This document shows positions 32,637-40,461 of a DNA stretch of 64,000 bases, in pieces. The notes under the pieces were generated by a model, which was given only the letters and a program-made list of their open reading frames with translations, ran no database searches and had not been told where the DNA came from. Origin of the DNA: Bacteroidales bacterium (lineage in GTDB: Bacteria > Bacteroidota > Bacteroidia > Bacteroidales > UBA932); contig SFMG01000005.1 of the NCBI GenBank assembly GCA_004554455.1, forward strand, positions 1 to 64,000, read 5' to 3'. Position numbers and translations under genes: made by a program. Within the stretch, counting starts at the first letter, position 1; every line of letters begins with the position of its first letter.

Positions 32637-34505
32637 ATGGACTACGCGCAGCTTATAGAAGAAACAGCCGCCCATCTCTTTGAGACCGCACGGCATCACG
32701 GCCTCGGTTCGGAGAAAGACCAGGCCCTTATCAGGGATGCATACGCTTTGGCCGAGGAGGCACACCGCCCACAGAAACGTAAGAGCGGGGTTCCGTATAT
32801 ACTTCACCCCCTTTCGGTGGCTATAATAATAGTAGAAGAAATGCGGCAGAAAGATGCAGCTGTCGTGGCTGCCGCCCTGCTGCACGATGTGGTGGAGGAC
32901 ACTGACCACACGATAGAGGAGATACGCCAGCGCTTCGGCGGAGATGTCGCTTCGCTGGTGGCGGCCGTCACCAAGCCCAACAAGCAGCAGGTCGATAACT
33001 TCCAGCACATACTCGGCTCGGTCAACGATGATATCAGGGTGCTGATTCTCAAACTCTCGGACCGTCTCCACAACATGAGGACCCTGGATTCGATGAAGCC
33101 TCAGAAGCAGTGGAAGATAGCTTCTGAAACCCAGTTCTTCTTCGCTCCCCTGGCGGGACGTCTGGGCCTGTACAAGGTCAAATCGGAGCTCGAGAACCTG
33201 GCCTTCCGCTTCCTTAACCCGAACACCTACGCCTACCTGGACTCCGCGCTCGAAGAGGATCGCATCAGGACCCAGGAGGCCGTGGAAGCCTTTATGTCGG
33301 AAGCGAAAGAAAAGGTCGCAGCCGTCTTCGGCAGCACCATTTCCTGGGATATACGTTACCGCAAGCCCTTCAGTATATGGCGTGAGATGCACGAACGCAA
33401 GTGCGACTTCTACCACGTGCCGTTCAAGCACTACATTCGTGCCGTCTTCAACCGCGAAAAGGTGGACGCCGTCACGGGCAGCGACTTCGACGAACAGGAT
33501 ATAGTCTTAAAGATATATTCGGTGCTGGGCAACAGCTACCGCGAGCAGACAGGCAGCTTCGTGAACTACATGACGCAGCCGAAGGCAAACGGCTACCGTT
33601 CGGTACACTTCCGTCTGCTGAACCCATACGGGAATATAGAGGAGTTCCACATATCCTCAGACGTAATGCGCGAACAGTCCTATTTCGGCTGCATAGTGGA
33701 GGGCAAGAAGCAGTGGATGAAGAGACTTACGGAGGTCCTGAAGGAGCTTGCCGACAACCCGGAGAAACTGATTCCGGGCATACACGACTCGCTCTACAAC
33801 GAAGACGTGTCCGTATATACGGTAAAAAGCGAGCCGGTCACCCTGCCGAAAGGTGCCAGCGCCCTCGATTTCGCCTTCGAGATAGGCCCCGAAATCGGCC
33901 TGCACGCGAAATATGCCCGGATCAACGGACGCCTCGCCTCCATACGGACCGTGCTTCACAGGGGCGACCGCATAGAAATATTCACCGACCCGGCAATACA
34001 CCCTAAAGAGGACTGGATGGAGGCGGCGGTGACCTTCAAGGCTAGGAATTGCATAGGCGACTGGCTGGAAAACAGACCGAAGTCACAATACGTGCTCTGC
34101 TCCCACTGCCACCCGCTTCCGGGCAGCGAGATAATCGGCTTCCTCGACGAAAGCGGGCAGATTACCGTCCACAGCCGCAACTGTCCCGACGCCATACGTA
34201 TGGCCTGTGAAAAGGGACACACCATTATGGCTGTAGAGGACTTCAAGGCAGAGGAAAACGTGCTCTATCCTGTCACCATTTCCATGTGCGCCATAGACAG
34301 GCCGAACCTCCTGAGGGACGTGCTCAAATGCATATCCAAGGATGCCGGAATGTCGATGCGCAAGCTGGAATCGGAGACGCATGACGAGATAGTAAGCTGC
34401 AGCATAAGCTATTCCGTGCACTCCGCCGACGAACTGAACGAGGCGATAGCCCGCATAAGGGAAGTGAACGGAGTCGAAGAGGTACATCAGATCAACAACG
34501 GCTGA
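32637..34505 (+). CDS. RelA/SpoT homologue (RSH) with intact hydrolase and divergent synthetase domain
   Basis: 622 residues, shorter than the usual 720-750. The HD hydrolase domain is complete: H57 (ILHP), H83-D84 (HDVVEDTD) and D142 (KLSDRLHNM). The synthetase region keeps PKANGYRSVHF. However, the segment normally reading DLLAFRVIV is replaced by VPFKHYIRAVF, lacking the catalytic aspartate, and the IRT motif near the second acidic residue is changed to ISS. TGS-like (about 390-450) and ACT (about 540-620) domains follow. I infer mainly (p)ppGpp hydrolysis. A second RSH elsewhere would be expected to do synthesis. Confidence 0.85.
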   Translation: MDYAQLIEETAAHLFETARHHGLGSEKDQALIRDAYALAEEAHRPQKRKSGVPYILHPLSVAIIIVEEMRQKDAAVVAAALLHDVVEDTDHTIEEIRQRFGGDVASLVAAVTKPNKQQVDNFQHILGSVNDDIRVLILKLSDRLHNMRTLDSMKPQKQWKIASETQFFFAPLAGRLGLYKVKSELENLAFRFLNPNTYAYLDSALEEDRIRTQEAVEAFMSEAKEKVAAVFGSTISWDIRYRKPFSIWREMHERKCDFYHVPFKHYIRAVFNREKVDAVTGSDFDEQDIVLKIYSVLGNSYREQTGSFVNYMTQPKANGYRSVHFRLLNPYGNIEEFHISSDVMREQSYFGCIVEGKKQWMKRLTEVLKELADNPEKLIPGIHDSLYNEDVSVYTVKSEPVTLPKGASALDFAFEIGPEIGLHAKYARINGRLASIRTVLHRGDRIEIFTDPAIHPKEDWMEAAVTFKARNCIGDWLENRPKSQYVLCSHCHPLPGSEIIGFLDESGQITVHSRNCPDAIRMACEKGHTIMAVEDFKAEENVLYPVTISMCAIDRPNLLRDVLKCISKDAGMSMRKLESETHDEIVSCSISYSVHSADELNEAIARIREVNGVEEVHQINNG

Positions 34506-34542
34506 GCAAATCAGCCCTATCATCTTCAAAATTGCCGAAGCT

Positions 34543-36450
34543 ATGGTGATTGAGAAAGACGAGAGTTTCCTGCTCGCGGAAAGATATGTTCGTGAAACAG
34601 GATTGAGTCTCTTCCTTACCGGCAAGGCGGGTACGGGAAAGACGACTTTCCTGCGCCATATTGTCGAAAACTGCGACAAGCGCTGCGCAGTCGTCGCTCC
34701 TACCGGGGTGGCGGCAATCAATGCCGGAGGCGTCACCATACACTCTTTCTTCCAGCTGCCTCTCTGTCCGTATCTCCCTGATGTAAAGGAACTTGTGACA
34801 GAATATCAGCTGCCTCAGCACAAGACGCACCTGCGCCGCGAACGCATAGACATACTCAGGTCGCTGGACCTGCTGATAATAGACGAAGTCTCGATGGTGC
34901 GCGCCGACCTTATGGACGCTATGGATATGATGCTGCGCCGCTACCGCCGTGCCGACAAGCCTTTCGGAGGCGTGCAGTTGCTGATGATAGGCGACGTGCA
35001 GCAGCTGCCGCCCGTTGTCACGGAAACTGAGAAGATATATTTCGACAAAGTGTATCCCTCGCCGTTCTTCTTCAATTCGAAGGCGCTCGCCGAACTTCCG
35101 TATATAGTTATAGAACTAAGCAAAGTGCACAGACAGAGCGACTTGCGTTTCGTCGAACTGCTGAACGACGTGCGCGGAGGACGGCCGTCTGCGGAAACCA
35201 TAGCCCGTCTGAACTCGCGGCTGGACACGGCTTTCGACCCGCCCGACAACGAAAAATGGATACGGCTCTGCACCCACAACGCCCAGGCCGATTCGATAAA
35301 CAGGCGGAAAATGGCGCTGCTTAACGGCAAGTCCAGGGACTATGACTGCATAGTCAAAGGCAATTTTCCGGAGAACTCCTACCCCGCCGAGCAGAAGCTG
35401 ACGCTGAAGCCGGGCGCACAGGTGATGTTCATACGCAATGACGCAAGTCAGGCCAACGAGTACTACAACGGGAAACTGGCAACAGTCGAGTCGGTGGAAC
35501 CGGAACTGAGCGTCGTCGATTCGGAAGGCCGGCATATCAAAGTAAAGATGCAGACCTGGGAAAACATACGCTACGAGCTCAACCCGGAAAGCAAAGAGAT
35601 AGAAGCCGTGGTGGACGGGTCCTTCTGCCAGATTCCGCTGCGTCTGGCCTGGGCTATCACCATACACAAGAGTCAGGGACTCAGTTTCGACAAGGTGCTT
35701 ATCGATGCGGCGATGGCTTTTTCGGCCGGGCAGGTATATGTCGCGCTGTCGCGTTGCCGCAGCCTCGAAGGCATAGTCCTCAGTTCGCCTATCATTGGCG
35801 ACAGCGCCTTTTCGAGCGACGAGGTCTGCAACTACGAAAAAGGATATACCCCATTTGAGCAGGCGAAAGGTATTTTCGAGCAGTGGAAGAGCGAATATTT
35901 CCTGGAGAAGCTCTGCGCGGCTTTCGACCTGGACAGACTGCGCTACTTTTACAACCGCGTGAACCGCGTCTATCAGGTCAATCTGCCGAATTCCTTTTCT
36001 TCCCAGGCCGCAGCCTTCAAGGAGATTTCTGTCCCCGGATTGTTCGGGAAGCCGGAGGAATTTGCGGGGATCAAGGCGCTCTGCGAGAGTTCCCGTATTT
36101 TCATCAAGCAGCTTCGGCGTATGTCGGCTGAGGGCTGCACTGTACTTCTCAACGAGCGTATTGCCAAGGCAGCCGCATATTACCTGAAGCATTTCAGAGC
36201 AATGGTACCCCTGCTCAAGCCATTGATTCTCATCAAGATAGAGAACAAGGACAACAAAAAGGCCTTCGAGGAGCAGGCCCTTCCTCTGCTCAAGGAGCTC
36301 AATTTCCGCCTTTGCCTTTACAAATCGATATGCGAGAATGGCTTCGTTCTGAAGGATTTCCAGCGCCTCCACACGGAAATGCTGCTCAACAATGAACGAG
36401 GCCTGCGCAAGCACATTCTGAGGATTGAGAAGCTTTGTCCCAGAAAATGA
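34543..36450 (+). CDS. PIF1-family DNA helicase
   Basis: 635 residues. Walker A GKAGTGKTT at 27-35; the PIF1/RecD continuation VVAPTGVAAINAGGVTIHSFFQLP; Walker B LLIIDEVSMVRADL near 108-121; GDVQQLPPV sensor motif; and a C-terminal motif TIHKSQGLSFDKVLID with YVALSRCRSLEGIVL. The last 200 residues include an added helical region found in many Bacteroidetes PIF1-like proteins. It likely unwinds DNA 5'-3' in replication or repair. It begins 37 bases after the RSH stop and may be co-transcribed with it. Confidence 0.87.
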   Translation: MVIEKDESFLLAERYVRETGLSLFLTGKAGTGKTTFLRHIVENCDKRCAVVAPTGVAAINAGGVTIHSFFQLPLCPYLPDVKELVTEYQLPQHKTHLRRERIDILRSLDLLIIDEVSMVRADLMDAMDMMLRRYRRADKPFGGVQLLMIGDVQQLPPVVTETEKIYFDKVYPSPFFFNSKALAELPYIVIELSKVHRQSDLRFVELLNDVRGGRPSAETIARLNSRLDTAFDPPDNEKWIRLCTHNAQADSINRRKMALLNGKSRDYDCIVKGNFPENSYPAEQKLTLKPGAQVMFIRNDASQANEYYNGKLATVESVEPELSVVDSEGRHIKVKMQTWENIRYELNPESKEIEAVVDGSFCQIPLRLAWAITIHKSQGLSFDKVLIDAAMAFSAGQVYVALSRCRSLEGIVLSSPIIGDSAFSSDEVCNYEKGYTPFEQAKGIFEQWKSEYFLEKLCAAFDLDRLRYFYNRVNRVYQVNLPNSFSSQAAAFKEISVPGLFGKPEEFAGIKALCESSRIFIKQLRRMSAEGCTVLLNERIAKAAAYYLKHFRAMVPLLKPLILIKIENKDNKKAFEEQALPLLKELNFRLCLYKSICENGFVLKDFQRLHTEMLLNNERGLRKHILRIEKLCPRK

Positions 36451-36489
36451 GTAATTTATGAGCGGACAGCTATACATTGATTCTAAGCT

Positions 36490-37110
36490 ATGAGCGGACC
36501 GGAGAAATTCCATAGTGTTTTCGCTAGGAACTGCGAAATACGGCGCATCGACAGGGAACTGGCGGCCAGTTTCCTGAATGTCTGCCACCTCTATGGCGAC
36601 TGTGCTGCCGCCTACCGCTACGGTCTCTTTGTCAGCCGCTCCCCCGGAGGCGCCAAGGGGGCTGCCGAGGGTTGTGTTCCGGAGGGTGCTGAGGGTGATA
36701 CAGAGGGTGGTGCCGTGGGGGCTGCCGAGGGTTGTGCCGAGGGTAGTGCCGTGGGGGCTGCCGAGGGGAGGCAGACATATCCAATAGGGACACTTGTGGC
36801 CGTGGCAAGCTTTTCGAAGGCGAGGCGCTGGTCAAAGAAAGGCGAAAACGGCGAACAGGAAACAATATGCTCCTACGAATGGCTGCGTTACGCCTCACTG
36901 CCGGAGCTGCGGGTCTTGGGCGGAATGGGGCGGATCCTTGCCCGATTCATTGAGGACTTTCATCCGGACGACATAATGAGCTATGTCCCCCTGCGCCACT
37001 TCAGCGGCGAGGTATATGAGTCGCTCGGCTTCGTCAGCGAGGGAGTCAAAGTCTTTGAAAACGGGGAACAGAGTCGCAAATACAGGCTCAAACTCAAGGA
37101 ATATCATTGA
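36490..37110 (+). CDS. Hypothetical protein with Mom/GNAT-like domain and a G/A/E repeat insertion
   Basis: 206 residues. Two conserved blocks are seen. FLNVCHLYGDCAAAYRYGLF is followed by LVAVASFSKAR, and SYEWLRYASLPELRVLGGMGR is followed by DDIMSY and FSGEVYESLGF. This pattern resembles a domain found in phage and endonuclease-linked proteins that I associate with Mom-like acyltransferases; the link is from memory and uncertain. Residues about 52-94 are a G/A/E-rich insertion placed between the two blocks. The DNA of the insertion contains a 22-base sequence repeated exactly at a 36-base period (36710-36731 and 36746-36767). Function unknown. Confidence 0.55.
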   Translation: MSGPEKFHSVFARNCEIRRIDRELAASFLNVCHLYGDCAAAYRYGLFVSRSPGGAKGAAEGCVPEGAEGDTEGGAVGAAEGCAEGSAVGAAEGRQTYPIGTLVAVASFSKARRWSKKGENGEQETICSYEWLRYASLPELRVLGGMGRILARFIEDFHPDDIMSYVPLRHFSGEVYESLGFVSEGVKVFENGEQSRKYRLKLKEYH

Positions 37111-37144
37111 TCATATTATAAGTAACACGACAACCATTGAATAT

Positions 37145-38041
37145 ATGAAACTCAAGGAGATAAAATCATTTCTTGAGGGGATGGCCCCTCTTGCAGTTCA
37201 GGAGAGCTGGGACAATTCCGGCCTGCAGATAGGATGTTCCGATAAGGACATACACAAGGTAATGGTCTGTCTGGACCTGACCGAGGCCGTTCTGGATGAG
37301 GCAGAAGCCATTGGAGCAGACCTGGTAATCTCTCACCACCCCCTGATTTTCAAGGGATTGAAGAGCATTTCCGGGAGCACTTACCAGGAACGCTGCGTCC
37401 GCAAGGCAATTCTTTCCGACATCGCTGTCTATTCCGCCCACACCAGTCTGGACAACATACTCGGGGGCGTCAACCACAAGATCGCCTCCCTGCTTGGGCT
37501 GAGTTCTCTCAGATGGCTGGATTCCGGGGAGAGCGCAGAAGGATGCGATGAGAAGTGCGGAGGGGCAGCCGAAAAGAGCTGCGGAGAAGGTACAGAAGGG
37601 AAGTGCGGAGGAGCAACAGAAGAGAAATGCGGAGGGGTAGATGCAGTGGCAAGGACAAGCGGTTCAGGACTCATAGGTGAGTTGAAAGAACCTGTTGCCG
37701 CAGCGGAATTCCTCCATACCGTCAAGACAGTTTTCGATGTCAAAGCATTGAAGCACAGCCCATTGTCATCTGCAACAACAATTCGGAGCGTAGCCCTCTG
37801 CGGAGGAGCCGGAGCCTTTCTTCTGCCTCAGGCTGTTGCAAAAGGCGCCGACTGTTTCATAAGCGGAGAGTTCCATTACCACGATTACTTCGACCCAGGC
37901 ACCCTGCTGATCGAACTCGGGCACTATGAAAGCGAGCAGTTCACCCAGGACCTTCTCAAAGAGTCACTCGAAAGAGCATTCCCGGAACTTGAAATAGTCA
38001 AGACATCTATCAACACCAACCCCCAGGAGTGGCTGATCTAA
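37145..38041 (+). CDS. Nif3/YbgI-like dinuclear metal-binding protein with a repeat insertion
   Basis: 298 residues from the ATG at 37145, where MKLKEIKSFLEGMAPLAVQESWDNSGLQIG matches the family start. Metal-ligand motifs are ISHHPLIFKGL, AHTSLDNILGGVN and SGEFHYHDYFDPGTLLIELGHYESE. Members of this size lack the middle PII-like domain common in 360-residue relatives. In its place residues about 127-175 are low-complexity repeats of the EKCGGAAE/EGKCGGATE kind (37521-37668), rich in cysteine. The biochemical role of Nif3 proteins is unsettled; GTP cyclohydrolase-like folds and metal binding are known. Confidence 0.85.
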   Translation: MKLKEIKSFLEGMAPLAVQESWDNSGLQIGCSDKDIHKVMVCLDLTEAVLDEAEAIGADLVISHHPLIFKGLKSISGSTYQERCVRKAILSDIAVYSAHTSLDNILGGVNHKIASLLGLSSLRWLDSGESAEGCDEKCGGAAEKSCGEGTEGKCGGATEEKCGGVDAVARTSGSGLIGELKEPVAAAEFLHTVKTVFDVKALKHSPLSSATTIRSVALCGGAGAFLLPQAVAKGADCFISGEFHYHDYFDPGTLLIELGHYESEQFTQDLLKESLERAFPELEIVKTSINTNPQEWLI

Positions 38042-38097
38042 GCAGAGTCTCAGACCGAGCTTACCTGCAGTGAAAAGATGGTGTTCCTGAGTCGAGG

Positions 38098-38182
38098 CTG
38101 CCTGCGGGCAGGGAGGTTAACTGCGTCGAGACTGCCTGCAGGCAGGATAGTGCTCCCGCGTCCGACTCTGCCTGCGGGCAGG
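38098..38182. repeat. Three CTGCCTGCrGGCAGG palindromes
   Basis: CTGCCTGCGGGCAGG at 38098-38112 and 38168-38182, and CTGCCTGCAGGCAGG at 38132-38146, spaced 34 and 36 bases. Each can form a short stem CTGCC/GGCAG. They occur just after the Nif3 stop codon. Confidence 0.65.
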
Positions 38183-38290
38183 GACTTCGGACCGGTGCGC
38201 ACCTTCGGTGCTTTCCCTCCCACCGCTGCGCGGTGGGCCCCTCACCGTTCACGAAGCCACGGGCGGCTACGCCGTCCGAAGTCCCTGCCC
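38176..38290. repeat. 115-nt element with 17-bp perfect inverted ends
   Basis: GGGCAGGGACTTCGGAC (38176-38192) and GTCCGAAGTCCCTGCCC (38274-38290) are exact complements. The 81 bases inside carry GGTGCGCACC (38194-38203) and a CCCACCGC/GCGGTGGG hairpin around 38219-38237. The layout suggests a multibranched RNA or a small non-autonomous element. No coding frame is present. Confidence 0.7.
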
Positions 38291-38342
38291 ATCCGGCATT
38301 CCTCGAACACGGCATAATACTCTCTCTCTGGTTCCCTGGTGA

Positions 38343-38603
38343 TGCATCGATTCTTGATTTCATGGGGTAAACTTGGGAATCGCTGCAAGCTTTTCCCCTT
38401 TTATGCCCTCTTGAGTGCATCGATTCTTGATTTCAAGCCCAGACTTGGGAATCGATGCATGGTTTTCCCCGTTTACACGCTCTTGCGTGCATCGATTCTT
38501 GATTTCAGGCCCAGACTTGGGAATCGATGCAGGGTTTTGCCTGTTTATGCACTCTTGCGTGCATCGATTCTTGATTTCAGGCCCAGACTTGAGAATCGAT
38601 GCA
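38343..38603. repeat. Palindrome array B1-B4: four 44-45-nt units with 28-nt linkers
   Basis: Units at 38343-38387, 38416-38459, 38488-38531 and 38560-38603. Linkers at 38388-38415, 38460-38487 and 38532-38559 are each exactly 28 bases. Arms are TGCATCGATTC and GAATCGATGCA (one mismatch in the first unit). The centre reads TTGATTTCAGGCCCAGACTTG, with only partial pairing. Linkers are variants of one sequence (GGTTTTCCCC, then TTTA and CTCTTG), so this is a tandem repeat of about 72 bases, not CRISPR spacers. Confidence 0.9.
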
Positions 38604-38935
38604 GCGGAGAATAGTTTCGCCTGCTACGGCCGTAGCAGCAACGAGGTTCCGCGTCCGTTTCTAATTTACGTTGCTGCAAAGGGGAATGGTTTCGCCTACT
38701 GCGATCTTTTGCGACTGCGATGTTCCGCGACCGACTCAAATTTTCGTTGCTGCAAAGGAGAATGGTTCCGCCTGCAGTAGTCGTAGCTGCAACGAGGTCC
38801 GCGTCCGATTCCATTCTTCGCTGCTGCAAAGGAGAATAGTTCCGCCTGCAGTAGTCGTAGCGGCAACGAGGTCCGCGTCTAATTCCATTCTTCGCTGCCG
38901 CGACGGAGAATGGTTCCGCCTGCAGAACGCCACTA
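38604..38935. repeat. Four to five tandem module C copies
   Basis: Each copy runs about 73-76 bases: GAGAATGGTTCCGCCTGCAG, a variable part, GCAACGAGGTCCGCGTC, then an A/T-rich stretch and CGTTGCTGCAAAGG. Copies begin near 38604, 38681, 38758 and 38832, with a truncated fifth near 38906. Similarity between copies 3 and 4 is highest. Confidence 0.75.
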
Positions 38936-38944
38936 CCCCACGAC

Positions 38945-39062
38945 TGCAGTGACTCCGGATTTCAGGGGTCAAACTTGGCAATCGCTGCAAGATTTTCCCT
39001 AGAAACAGTCCTAACCCTGCAGTGATTCCTGATTTGAGGGGGTGAATTTGAGAATCGCTGCA
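38945..39062. repeat. Palindrome units B5-B6 with a 28-nt linker
   Basis: Units at 38945-38989 and 39018-39062 (45 bases each), with linker 38990-39017 again 28 bases. Arms in unit 6 are TGCAGTGATTC and GAATCGCTGCA: relative to the array consensus, the T-A pair at arm position 5 has become G-C and the next pair C-G has become T-G, so pairing is kept despite sequence change. Confidence 0.8.
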
Positions 39063-39129
39063 AGGGTTGTCGTCGGCACAGATGAATAGCCCGCCTGCAG
39101 AATGATCGTGCCTGACGCAGGCGGGGACA

Positions 39130-39201
39130 GGCGGGGACAGGATGCCACGAAGGCGGCATAATCCTAAGTTTAAAGCCGCCGGAGGGGCGCCTGTCCCCGC
39201 C
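39130..39201. repeat. 72-nt repeat with inverted ends (module D, copy 2)
   Basis: GGCGGGGACAGG (39130-39141) and CCTGTCCCCGCC (39190-39201) are perfect 12-bp inverted ends. The left arm is preceded by an extra copy of GGCGGGGACA. The interior matches the copy at 11180-11251. Confidence 0.85.
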
Positions 39202-39302
39202 GTTCCTCGTGGTCGGCCTCCGCATCCATTGTCCTCGCCGTTCCCTGCGGATGGTGCGATTTTTGCATAAATATTACATTATAACCCCAAAATACGATAG
39301 AT

Positions 39303-39737
39303 ATGAAGAAGATAATTGCACTGATTCTCTCTTTGTCAGTATTTGCCCTCTCAGCAAAGGCAGATGACAAACCTATTGATTATGAGCAGCTTCCTGCAGC
39401 CGCAAGGGCATTCATCCAATCCGACTTCCCTTCTCTATCAATTTCGTTCATCACCCGTGATGCAGACCTTCTGGATACGACTTATGACGTGCATTTCACG
39501 AATGGACTGAAACTCGAGTTCAACAGCAAGGGTGAGTGGAAAGAAATCAGCAACGCTACAGCTCTCATTGACACCAAGTACATTCCGAAAGAGATTCTCG
39601 CTTCAATAGCATCAAGATGGCCGGATGCCGGTGTCAAAAAAATCGAAAGGTACAGACAGGGTTACGAGATTGAACTTACGAACCGTCTTGAACTGAAGTA
39701 CGACAAGCACTTCCGTCTCGTGGAAATCGACGACTAA
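39303..39737 (+). CDS. Exported PepSY-like (DUF2874) protein
   Basis: 144 residues with a signal peptide (MKKIIALILSLSVFALSAKA). Two repeats of the PepSY-like fold are recognisable: PAAARAFIQSDFPSLSISF followed by a strand YDVHFTNGLKLEFNSKGEWKEI, and PKEILASIASRWPDAGVKKI followed by YEIELTNRLELKYDKHFRLVEID. Such proteins are periplasmic and common in Bacteroidetes; their role is not known, though inhibitor-like binding has been suggested. It stands alone between the repeat block and tRNA-Ala. Sequence before its ATG (ATAACCCCAAAATA) resembles that before argG. Confidence 0.8.
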   Translation: MKKIIALILSLSVFALSAKADDKPIDYEQLPAAARAFIQSDFPSLSISFITRDADLLDTTYDVHFTNGLKLEFNSKGEWKEISNATALIDTKYIPKEILASIASRWPDAGVKKIERYRQGYEIELTNRLELKYDKHFRLVEIDD

Positions 39738-39790
39738 GCAAGAAAATATTTGCGGTTTCAAAAAAAAATATCATATTTGCATCCGCATTC

Positions 39791-39863
39791 GGGGGATTAG
39801 CTCAGTTGGTAGAGCACCTGCTTTGCAAGCAGGGGGTCAAGAGTTCGAATCTCTTATTCTCCA
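39791..39863 (+). tRNA. tRNA-Ala (anticodon TGC)
   Basis: A 73-base cloverleaf. The acceptor stem GGGGGAT/ATTCTCC has two G-T pairs, the D arm is AGCTCAGTTGGTAGAGC, and the anticodon loop CTTTGCAAG has TGC at 39824-39826. The variable loop is GGGTC and the T arm AGAGTTCGAATCTCT. The discriminator is A and CCA is not encoded. A terminator follows 6 bases later. Confidence 0.95.
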
Positions 39864-39868
39864 CAATT

Positions 39869-39900
39869 AAAAGCGACTTGTTCTTTCAGGTCGCTTTTTT
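39869..39900 (+). terminator. Rho-independent terminator after tRNA-Ala
   Basis: AAAAGCGAC (39869-39877) pairs with GTCGCTTTT (39890-39898) around a 12-base loop, and the T-run continues to 39900. It is placed directly downstream of the tRNA. Confidence 0.85.
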
Positions 39901-39984
39901 CTTTGTTCACAAGTGATTTTTTTTCACCCCTTCCGGTTACCTTTGCCACTGTGTTTGCGTTATATTTTCAAAACTTGAGACATT

Positions 39985-40461
39985 ATGTATGCTTTTTTTA
40001 CCGGAATGATCAGATTGCTGCTGCCGCTCGGCATCTGCGTAGTGCTTCCTGTGCTAATTACCTGGCTGATTCTTCGTTACAGAAGTGAAAGGGAGGAGCG
40101 CAAACAGAGACTTCTGCTGAACATCCTCGACAGAAAGGGGGAGATGCCTAACTCGGAACTGCAGGAACTCGTGGCTGTGCTCAACGCTGGACAGGACAAA
40201 AGCCGGAAATCCGATCCTGCCCGCAGGCTCGTCCCTTTGCAGGCGGTCGGCTGGGCCTGCCTTCTGCTGGGCATATTTCTGCTCATCTGCATTATTCTGA
40301 TATTCATTTTTGCCCATCTCAAGAAAGGCTTTGCAGATTTGTTCTCATTTATGGTCTTTATGCTTTTCCTGGACAGTCTCCTGCTTTCCATAGGTGCGGC
40401 TTGTCTCGTCGCCTATCATAACGCTACCAGACGTCTGGACAATCCAAGCGGGAAAGAGTGA
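39985..40461 (+). CDS. Small membrane protein of an ECF sigma operon
   Basis: 158 residues. Three to four hydrophobic segments are visible: residues about 8-30, 88-111 and 120-142. A charged cytoplasmic segment between (RYRSEREERKQRLLLNILDRKGEMPN) carries a short helix-turn pattern. No enzyme motif. The arrangement resembles DUF6249-type proteins that precede ECF sigma genes in Bacteroides, so a role in sensing or sequestering the sigma factor is inferred. Its stop overlaps the sigma factor start. Confidence 0.65.
   Translation: MYAFFTGMIRLLLPLGICVVLPVLITWLILRYRSEREERKQRLLLNILDRKGEMPNSELQELVAVLNAGQDKSRKSDPARRLVPLQAVGWACLLLGIFLLICIILIFIFAHLKKGFADLFSFMVFMLFLDSLLLSIGAACLVAYHNATRRLDNPSGKE

Larger units (their letters stand above)
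38042..39302. other. 1.26-kb non-coding block of clustered repeats
   Basis: No gene is supported on either strand; all open frames are short and consist of translated repeats. From left to right: three CTGCC palindromes, a 17-bp inverted repeat, four then two palindrome units with 28-nt linkers split by four tandem module C copies, and module D. A PepSY-like gene follows at 39303. This is the densest repeat region in the window. Confidence 0.8.

Noticed and set aside
38339..38952. Open frames in the second repeat block on both strands
   Set aside because: They consist entirely of translated repeat units, and the coding signal is absent.
38343..39062. CRISPR array appearance (regular palindromic repeats of 44-45 nt with 28-nt spacers)
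   Set aside because: The 28-nt linkers resemble one another within each locus instead of being unique, the units are themselves diverged, and no cas gene is in the window.
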